Assembly: GCA_002373555.1 (NCBI GenBank)
Contig: DFKM01000183.1
Location: forward strand, 1 to 12,439
DNA length: 12,439 nt
Direction of reading: 5' to 3'
DNA from: Lachnospiraceae bacterium UBA3645
Lineage (GTDB): Bacteria > Bacillota > Clostridia > Lachnospirales > Lachnospiraceae
A program made the position numbers and the translations under genes. The notes under the pieces were generated by a model. It made no database searches, was not told where the DNA came from, and saw only the letters and a list, made by a program, of their open reading frames with translations. How positions within the stretch are numbered: the stretch's first letter is position 1; the number at the start of each line of letters is the position of its first letter. This document shows, piece by piece, positions 6,677-12,439 of this stretch.

Positions 6677-8691
6677 CAAACGATCCTTGAAAATCTCTTT
6701 TCTATCTCATACTTCGACATTGATATCATGGTCGGTCTGCCGTGCGGGCACATATACGGATTCTCCAGCTTCAGCAGTTGGTCCAGCAGTTCGTTGATCT
6801 CCGCAAGACTGATCGTATAATTCCCTTTGATCGCCGCTTTGCAGGACATCAGCGCCAGCTTTTCTTCCAGGATATGGACCGGTTCGCGGCCGGTCTCCCC
6901 GGATACGGAATCCAGCAGTTCCTTAAAGACCTCCTGCCAGGACAGTCCCAGTACATTTCCCGGTACAGCGGTAATCGTAAGCTTCCCGTCGCTATTCCCG
7001 AATTCGAAACCAAGCTGCCGGAATGCACGGATGTATTCAGAGAACATCTGCATTTCCTTTACGCCGAGTTCCGGTTCATACGGCGGCATCAGCATCTGGG
7101 AGGTGAATTCCTTATTCCGGAAAGCCGCCAGATTCTTCTCATACAGGACCTTTTCATGCGCCGCATGCTGATCCATCATCAGAAATGTATCCTTATATTC
7201 GAACAGCCAGTAGGTATCGAACAGCTGACCGATCACTCTGTAGTCTTTTCTGGTTTCCTCCGTAAAAAGCCTCTCCTGCGTGCCGGCGAGAAGCGTATCG
7301 CTTTTTCTGGACGAAGGACCGGTTGCAGGAACAGGTTCCGCAGCAAGGGTTGGAGCAGCAGGCTCCGGAACAGACGCAGATACAGGCGCTGAGATCTCTG
7401 CAGAACCATTTTCCGCTCCGTTTTTACTGTCCCATTTCTTCATCAGAAGTTCCACCGTGGAGAGCTCCCGCCTTTTCGGCTGGATCGGTTCCGGTCTTGT
7501 CTCCGCCGGATTCCCATCATAACCATCCGAAACAGAATCCTGTCTTTCAGGCATGGACGACACAGCCGCAGCTTCCGGTCTTCTGATCTTTTCTGTACCG
7601 AAGGAATAGACAGGTCTTCGTTCCGCAAAGAACGGCTCTGTCCCCATATCCTTCCGTGTCTCTTCCTGCAGTTCCTTCACCAACTGCTGCCGTTTGATCA
7701 GTTCGACAGATGAGAGAGCCTCCCGGACAGCTTCGTAAACCGCCTGATAGGCCAGATCCTCATCCGAAAACCGGATTTCCAGCTTGGCGGGATGGACATT
7801 CACATCCACAGCGCCCGGACGGAAACGAAGGAACAGGATGCATACCGGATAGCGGTGCTGCATCAGAAATCCCAGATACGCATTTTCGATCGCCTTGCCG
7901 ATCACCGGATTCCTGACGAAGCGGTTATTGACAAAGTAGATCTCGGACGTACGGTTGGCGCGGCTGTACTCGGGCTTTGCGGTAAATCCGGAAATTTCCA
8001 CACCGGAAAAGGTGCCTTCAACCGGGATCATGGCTGCCGCAGCGTCCTTCCCGTAAATGGAATAGACCAGATCCTTCAGCCTGCCGTTGCCCGGCGTGGA
8101 AAGCCGCACTTTATCATCTGCAATCAGCCGTATGGCCACCGACGGATGCGACAGCGCCAGTCTTTCCATCATTGTACTGACATTCGAGGCTTCCGTGATC
8201 CCCTTCTTTAAGAACTTTTTTCTCGCCGGCGTATTGAAGAACAGATCCCGGATGATGATCGTCGTACCTTCCGGTGCGCCGACCTCCGAGAATTCCTTTT
8301 CCACGCCGCCTTCATTGATGTATCGGATGCCGGTAATGTTCTCGGACGTCCGGGTGATCAGCTCCGTCCTGGAAACGGACGCAACGGAAGGCAGCGCCTC
8401 CCCGCGGAATCCAAGCGAACCCACAGAGAAAAGATCTTCCGCCGTCTGTATTTTGCTGGTCGCATGCGGCATGAAGGCCGTGCGGATATCGGCCGGGTCA
8501 AAGCCGGAGCCGTTATCCGTCACCCGGATCAGGGCTTTTCCGCCGTCTCTGATCTCGACCGTGACCGCAGTTGCGCCCGCATCGATCGCGTTTTCCGTCA
8601 GTTCCTTGACCACGGAAGCCGGACGTTCGATCACCTCACCGGCCGCGATCTGATTAATCGTATCCTGATCAAGGACATGTATCTTCTGCAT
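6676..8691 (-). CDS. mutL: DNA mismatch repair protein MutL with endonuclease domain
   Basis: MutL couples mismatch recognition by MutS to strand incision and excision. The 671-residue product begins with a GHKL ATPase domain: KELTENAIDAGA (about 29-40), DNGSGF, PHATSK and GFRGEALPSVASVS, then VNVHPAKLEIRF near residue 300. A poorly conserved linker rich in A, P, S and E follows (about 335-480). The C-terminal dimerisation and nuclease domain carries DQHAAHEKVLYE (507-518), matching DQHA-x2-E-x4-E, plus S-C617-K and C648-PHGRP653 and a terminal FSR, all metal-site elements. It is therefore expected to be a nicking MutL, as in organisms without MutH. QMLMP (532-536) resembles the sliding-clamp-binding peptide of Bacillus MutL. 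The ATG at 8689-8691 follows GGAGG by 4 bases, 19 bases after the mutS stop, and the stop overlaps miaA. Confidence 0.98.
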   Translation of the reverse strand: MQKIHVLDQDTINQIAAGEVIERPASVVKELTENAIDAGATAVTVEIRDGGKALIRVTDNGSGFDPADIRTAFMPHATSKIQTAEDLFSVGSLGFRGEALPSVASVSRTELITRTSENITGIRYINEGGVEKEFSEVGAPEGTTIIIRDLFFNTPARKKFLKKGITEASNVSTMMERLALSHPSVAIRLIADDKVRLSTPGNGRLKDLVYSIYGKDAAAAMIPVEGTFSGVEISGFTAKPEYSRANRTSEIYFVNNRFVRNPVIGKAIENAYLGFLMQHRYPVCILFLRFRPGAVDVNVHPAKLEIRFSDEDLAYQAVYEAVREALSSVELIKRQQLVKELQEETRKDMGTEPFFAERRPVYSFGTEKIRRPEAAAVSSMPERQDSVSDGYDGNPAETRPEPIQPKRRELSTVELLMKKWDSKNGAENGSAEISAPVSASVPEPAAPTLAAEPVPATGPSSRKSDTLLAGTQERLFTEETRKDYRVIGQLFDTYWLFEYKDTFLMMDQHAAHEKVLYEKNLAAFRNKEFTSQMLMPPYEPELGVKEMQMFSEYIRAFRQLGFEFGNSDGKLTITAVPGNVLGLSWQEVFKELLDSVSGETGREPVHILEEKLALMSCKAAIKGNYTISLAEINELLDQLLKLENPYMCPHGRPTMISMSKYEIEKRFSRIV
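6684..6688 (-). promoter_or_regulatory. Ribosome binding site of miaA, inside the end of mutL
   Basis: AAGGA on the minus strand lies 7 bases before the ATG at 6674-6676, but only 4 before a TTG one codon upstream. I therefore start miaA at the ATG, which overlaps the mutL stop by one base (TGATG). Confidence 0.6.
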
Positions 8692-8710
8692 GATGCCTCC
8701 GTTTTATCCT

Positions 8711-11359
8711 TTATCCCTGCCAGCGGTTCTTTCTTTTAGCCTGCAGCGAATACAGTGTATTCAGTGCATCGATCGGTGTCATCGTGGAAAGCTCCAGGCT
8801 GTCGATCTCCTTCAGGATCTCGTCGTCACTGTTCGTATCGAACAGCGAAAGCTGGTTCCTGTCGACGTAATCCGGTTTCGGAACGTGTTTTTTCCTGTCG
8901 GTGACCCCCGACTCTGCGACTTCTCTAGCACGTGCCGAGATATCCGCATCGGACAGTTCCGCGACGAGTTCCTTCGCTCTCTCGATCACCTGTCCGGGAA
9001 CGCCGGCCAGCTTTGCGACCTGGATACCGTAGCTCTTGTCCGCGCCGCCGGCAACGATCTTACGCAGGAAAACGATCGTATCTCCCTGCTCCTTGACGGC
9101 AATGCAGTAGTTGTTCACGCCGGGAAGATGACCTTCCAGCTCCGTCAGTTCATGATAATGCGTCGCAAAAAGCGTTTTCGCGCCGATCAGCTTCGGCTGA
9201 CTGATATGCTCCACGACCGCCCACGCGATCGCCAGGCCGTCAAATGTGCTCGTGCCCCTGCCGATCTCGTCCAGGATCAGAAGGGAATTCCTGGTAGCAT
9301 TCCGCAGGATGTTGGCCACTTCCGTCATTTCCACCATGAAGGTGCTCTGCCCGGAAGCGAGATCGTCCGATGCGCCGACGCGAGTGAAGATCCGGTCGCT
9401 GATCCCGATGTCCGCCTTATCGGCCGGGACAAAGGATCCGGTCTGCGCCATCAGCACGATCAGCGCTGTCTGCCGCATGTACGTGGACTTACCGGCCATG
9501 TTCGGTCCGGTGATGACGGCGATCCTGTGCTCCTTCAGATCCAGCTTCGTATCGTTCGGTACGAACGGCTCATCCTTCATCATTTTGGCAACCACCGGAT
9601 GACGTCCGCCGATGATATTGATGCTTCCTTTGTCGTTGATCTTCGGCCGCACGAAATGCTCATGCTCTGCGGCATGCGCCAGCGACAGCAGCACATCCAG
9701 CATGGCAACCGCATGGGCTGTCTTCTGAACACGTGCGACTTGTCCCGAAATATGCTCCCGGATCTCACAGAAAATGTCATATTCCAACGCGGTCAGTTTT
9801 TCATCGGCGCCCAGAATGACGTTCTCAAGTTCTTTCAGCCGCGGCGTCGTGTACCGTTCGGCATTCGTCAGCGTCTGCTTCCGGATATAATCCTCCGGTA
9901 CCAGATCCTTAAAGGAGTTGGTGACCTCCAGATAATAGCCGAATACTCTGTTGTATTTGATACGCAGGTTCTTGATGCCTGTGCGCTCTTTTTCTGTTTC
10001 TTCGAGCTCTTTCAGCCAGCCGTTACCCTCTGTTTTTGCCTCCCGGAGCCGGTCGGCTTCTTCGGAATATCCGGCCTTGATAATGCCGCCTTCCTTCGAG
10101 GACAGCGGCGGATCATCATTGATCGCTGCGCCGATCATTGCGCAGATATCTGTGAGATCATCCATATCCTCATGAAGCTCTGTAAGCAGGGCACTCTCAA
10201 AGCCCTGCAGCAGTCCTCTGATATGCGGCAGCATTTCCAGGGATGTCTTAAAAGCGATCAGATCTCTGGGACCGGCCGTATGGAAGGTGATCCTTCCCAT
10301 CAGACGCTCCAGGTCATAGACAGGAGCCAGATATTCCCGCAGCTCCTCTCTGGTGATCAGATCGTCCAGAAGATCCTGAATCGCATCCTGCCGACGGATG
10401 ATCTCCTCCTTTGTGAGGAGCGGCTGTTCGATAATGGTACGCAGGAGTCTGGCGCCCATGGCGGTCTTCGTCCGGTCCAGGACCCACAGAAGCGTCCCGT
10501 GCTTCTTCTTCTCCCGCAGCGTCTCGGTCAGTTCCAGATTTCTTCTGGTGGACGTATCGATGATCATATATTTCCCACGGTCATACAGGCTGACCCCGGT
10601 AATATGCGTGAGCGCGATCTTCTGTGTCTCATCCAGATAAATGAGCATAGCGCCGGAAGCAAGACCTGCCGCGTGGCGGTCCTTAAAGCCCAGGCTTTCA
10701 TAGGAATAGACATCGAAATGATCACAGAGCCGTTTCACGCAGTCCGTTTCCTTAAAATACGAAGCCGGCAGCACGGAGATCATCATATGATAGCGGTTCT
10801 TCAGTTCATCTGTATCCACGCCGCGGATCATAAAGGCTTCATTTACGATGATCTCGGACGGCATGAATTTATAGATCTCATCGAACAGTTCTCCGACAGA
10901 GGTCACTTCCGTCGCAAAAAATTCGCCCGTAGAAACATCTGCTGCGGAAAGTCCGAATTCCCGGTCCTGCGCAGCAATGCACATGATGTAATTGTTTCTG
11001 CCTTCTTCCAGCGCCTGCGGGGCCATGTTCGTCCCGGGCGTCACGATCCGGACGACTTCCCGGCGTACCAGTCCCTTTGCCTGCTTCGGATCCTCCGTCT
11101 GCTCTGCAATGGCGACTTTAAATCCCCGTTCCACGAGCTTGCTGATATAGACGTCGGCTGCATGATGCGGCACGCCGCACATGGGCGCACGTTCCGGCAT
11201 GCCGCAGTCCTTGCCCGTCAGCGTCAGTTCAAGTTCCCGGGAGACCGTGATGGCGTCCTCGTAGAACATTTCATAAAAATCGCCGAGCCTGTAGAATAAA
11301 ATGCAGTCCGGATACTCTTTTTTCGTATCCAGATAATGCTGCATCATCGGTGTCATCAT
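8711..11359 (-). CDS. mutS: DNA mismatch repair protein MutS
   Basis: MutS binds mismatches and small loops as a dimer and, with ATP, recruits MutL. The 882-residue product has the mismatch-reading motif GDF28YE30MF in its N-terminal domain, then connector, lever and clamp regions. The ATPase domain has Walker A G618-PNMAGKST626 and Walker B LLILD697E698, followed by the signature IGRGTSTFDGLAIAWAVVEH. Near the C-terminus Q836-LSLF840 fits the sliding-clamp-binding consensus, followed by a helical tail (MTPIDALNTLYSLQ) typical of long MutS1 proteins. The length is normal. I chose ATG at 11357-11359: GGAGAGG lies 10 bases upstream and the product then begins MMTPMMQ, the usual family beginning; a TTG three codons earlier crowds that site. 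It is 48 bases after miaB and 19 before mutL. Confidence 0.98.
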   Translation of the reverse strand: MMTPMMQHYLDTKKEYPDCILFYRLGDFYEMFYEDAITVSRELELTLTGKDCGMPERAPMCGVPHHAADVYISKLVERGFKVAIAEQTEDPKQAKGLVRREVVRIVTPGTNMAPQALEEGRNNYIMCIAAQDREFGLSAADVSTGEFFATEVTSVGELFDEIYKFMPSEIIVNEAFMIRGVDTDELKNRYHMMISVLPASYFKETDCVKRLCDHFDVYSYESLGFKDRHAAGLASGAMLIYLDETQKIALTHITGVSLYDRGKYMIIDTSTRRNLELTETLREKKKHGTLLWVLDRTKTAMGARLLRTIIEQPLLTKEEIIRRQDAIQDLLDDLITREELREYLAPVYDLERLMGRITFHTAGPRDLIAFKTSLEMLPHIRGLLQGFESALLTELHEDMDDLTDICAMIGAAINDDPPLSSKEGGIIKAGYSEEADRLREAKTEGNGWLKELEETEKERTGIKNLRIKYNRVFGYYLEVTNSFKDLVPEDYIRKQTLTNAERYTTPRLKELENVILGADEKLTALEYDIFCEIREHISGQVARVQKTAHAVAMLDVLLSLAHAAEHEHFVRPKINDKGSINIIGGRHPVVAKMMKDEPFVPNDTKLDLKEHRIAVITGPNMAGKSTYMRQTALIVLMAQTGSFVPADKADIGISDRIFTRVGASDDLASGQSTFMVEMTEVANILRNATRNSLLILDEIGRGTSTFDGLAIAWAVVEHISQPKLIGAKTLFATHYHELTELEGHLPGVNNYCIAVKEQGDTIVFLRKIVAGGADKSYGIQVAKLAGVPGQVIERAKELVAELSDADISARAREVAESGVTDRKKHVPKPDYVDRNQLSLFDTNSDDEILKEIDSLELSTMTPIDALNTLYSLQAKRKNRWQG

Positions 11360-11369
11360 GTGTATCAAA

Positions 11370-11376
11370 CCTCTCC
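11370..11376 (-). promoter_or_regulatory. Ribosome binding site of mutS
   Basis: GGAGAGG on the minus strand lies 10 bases before the ATG at 11357-11359. A TTG at 11366-11368 is in frame but begins one base after the site, so I prefer the ATG. The spacing is slightly long, and a second ATG one codon later cannot be excluded. Confidence 0.5.
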
Positions 11377-11407
11377 AAATCGGGCAGTCCCTGCAGGACG
11401 CCCCAGA

Positions 11408-12439
11408 TCAGACCATTTCTCCCTGATAATAGAATCCGTGCGCTGACGTCAGCTTCACATTGACCAGCCTGCCGACAAGCGCCGGACATCCCGGGAAATG
11501 GACCATGATATGATTCGACAGTCTGCCGGTCAGCAGTGAAGGATCCTTCTCATTGACCTCTTCGACCAGCACTTCCATTATCTTTCCGGTATCCCTGCAG
11601 CAAACTTCCTTCGCGATCTCCTGCACTTCGGCAAGAAGTCTGTCAAAGCGTTCATGGACAACAGCTTCCGGTACCTGCTCCATCTTCGCGGCCGGCGTGC
11701 CTGTGCGGGGCGAATAGATGAAGGTGAATGCGCTCTCATAACGGACCTGGCGGACGACGTCCAGCGTATCCTGAAAATCCTCTTCCGTCTCGCCGGGGAA
11801 GCCGACAATGATATCCGTTGTCAGGGAAATGTCCGGGATCTCTCGCCGGATCTTCAGTGCCAGGTTCAGATAATCTTCTTTGGTATATCTGCGGTTCATG
11901 GCCGCAAGGAGCTTTGTGCTTCCCGACTGCAGCGGCAGATGCAGATGCCTGCAGATTTTTTTGCTGTCCTTCATGACAGCGATCAGTTCATCCGAAAGAT
12001 CCTTCGGATGGGACGTCATGAACCGGATCCTTCGGATCCCTTCGATCTTCTCCACTTCCCGGAGCAGTTCGGAAAATGTCATGGGCGTCTCCAGATCCTT
12101 GCCGTAGGAATTGACATTCTGCCCGAGCAGCATGATCTCGATCACGCCGTCATCGGCCAGCTGCCGGATCTCTTTCAGGATATCCTCCGGTGCGCGGCTG
12201 CGTTCCCGGCCTCTGACGTAAGGAACGATGCAGTAGGTGCAGAAATTGTTGCAGCCAAAAGAGATATTGACGCCGGATTTGAAGGAATATTTCCGGTTGA
12301 CCGGAAGATCCTCCACGATCGCATCCGCTTTGTCCCAGATATCAATGACTCTTGTTTTTTCTGCCAGAACGCGGTACAGAAGCTCTGCCAGCTTATAGAC
12401 ATTATGGGTGCCGAAGATCAGGTCCACGAAAGGATAGGA
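11408..12439 (-). CDS. miaB: tRNA-2-methylthio-N6-dimethylallyladenosine synthase MiaB (5' end outside window)
   Basis: MiaB is a radical-SAM methylthiotransferase that converts i6A37 (made by MiaA) to ms2i6A37. The visible 343 residues run in frame from the right edge, so the start and most of the N-terminal iron-sulfur (UPF0004) domain are missing. The frame is open through 12439; a GTG at 12425-12427 is an internal valine rather than the start. The radical-SAM cluster motif is GCNNFCTYC (codons about 12230-12256), followed by [27 protein letters not shown] and [16 protein letters not shown] follow in the order expected for MiaB and distinguish it from RimO. The last 60 residues or so form a TRAM-type domain (EVLVEEVNE to [10 protein letters not shown]). 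The gene ends 48 bases before mutS, and I see no terminator in that gap. Confidence 0.96.
   Translation of the reverse strand, partial: SYPFVDLIFGTHNVYKLAELLYRVLAEKTRVIDIWDKADAIVEDLPVNRKYSFKSGVNISFGCNNFCTYCIVPYVRGRERSRAPEDILKEIRQLADDGVIEIMLLGQNVNSYGKDLETPMTFSELLREVEKIEGIRRIRFMTSHPKDLSDELIAVMKDSKKICRHLHLPLQSGSTKLLAAMNRRYTKEDYLNLALKIRREIPDISLTTDIIVGFPGETEEDFQDTLDVVRQVRYESAFTFIYSPRTGTPAAKMEQVPEAVVHERFDRLLAEVQEIAKEVCCRDTGKIMEVLVEEVNEKDPSLLTGRLSNHIMVHFPGCPALVGRLVNVKLTSAHGFYYQGEMV

Noticed and set aside
6140..6820. A 226-codon plus-strand open frame crossing the miaA/mutL junction
   Set aside because: It is antisense to two well-supported genes, and the protein looks like random codon-mirror sequence.
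8690..11299. An 869-codon open frame on the plus strand opposite mutS
   Set aside because: It is codon-aligned with mutS, so it can be stopped only by sense TTA, CTA or TCA codons, which this gene scarcely uses; it ends exactly at a TTA leucine codon. The translation is rich in H, R, D and Q with no domain, and mutS motifs are intact on the other strand.
11360..11407. Possible terminator or promoter between miaB and mutS
   Set aside because: The 48-base gap shows no stem followed by a T run, and no paired -35/-10 boxes; only the mutS ribosome site is clear.

Overview
The window looks like an ordinary chromosomal segment of a Gram-positive bacterium of the class Clostridia, most likely Lachnospiraceae. 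I infer this from the gene order, the family type of each protein, a base composition near 50% GC, purine-rich Shine-Dalgarno sites, and an unusually long PBP2 with a large insertion that I associate from general knowledge with Lachnospiraceae. No database search was run, so the family assignment is provisional.

All nine genes lie on the minus strand and are transcribed from right to left. In transcription order they are miaB (5' end off the right edge), mutS, mutL, miaA, a ynbB-type methionine gamma-lyase-family PLP enzyme, radC, mreC, mreD and mrdA (3' end off the left edge). The largest gap is about 50 bases, and several junctions overlap or lie within a few bases, so the window could be read as one or two long transcription units. 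No stretch over 300 bases lacks a gene. I saw no RNA gene, mobile element, CRISPR array, convincing terminator or convincing promoter.

Three functional blocks follow one another. The first (12439 to 5702) combines DNA mismatch repair (MutS, MutL) with two successive modifications of tRNA adenosine 37 (MiaA prenylates it, MiaB methylthiolates it). MutL carries the metal-dependent nuclease motif expected in organisms without MutH. The second (5697 to 3617) holds a fold-type I PLP enzyme of uncertain substrate and RadC, a JAMM/MPN-domain protein. The third (3605 to 1) encodes the elongation (Rod) complex: the scaffold MreC, the membrane protein MreD and the class B transpeptidase PBP2. The actin homologue mreB, often found between radC and mreC, is missing from that place.

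I did not find a previously undescribed system. The points most worth a second look are the roughly 240-residue insertion in PBP2, the missing mreB, the high density of GATC sites, and the unsettled role of the ynbB-type gene.
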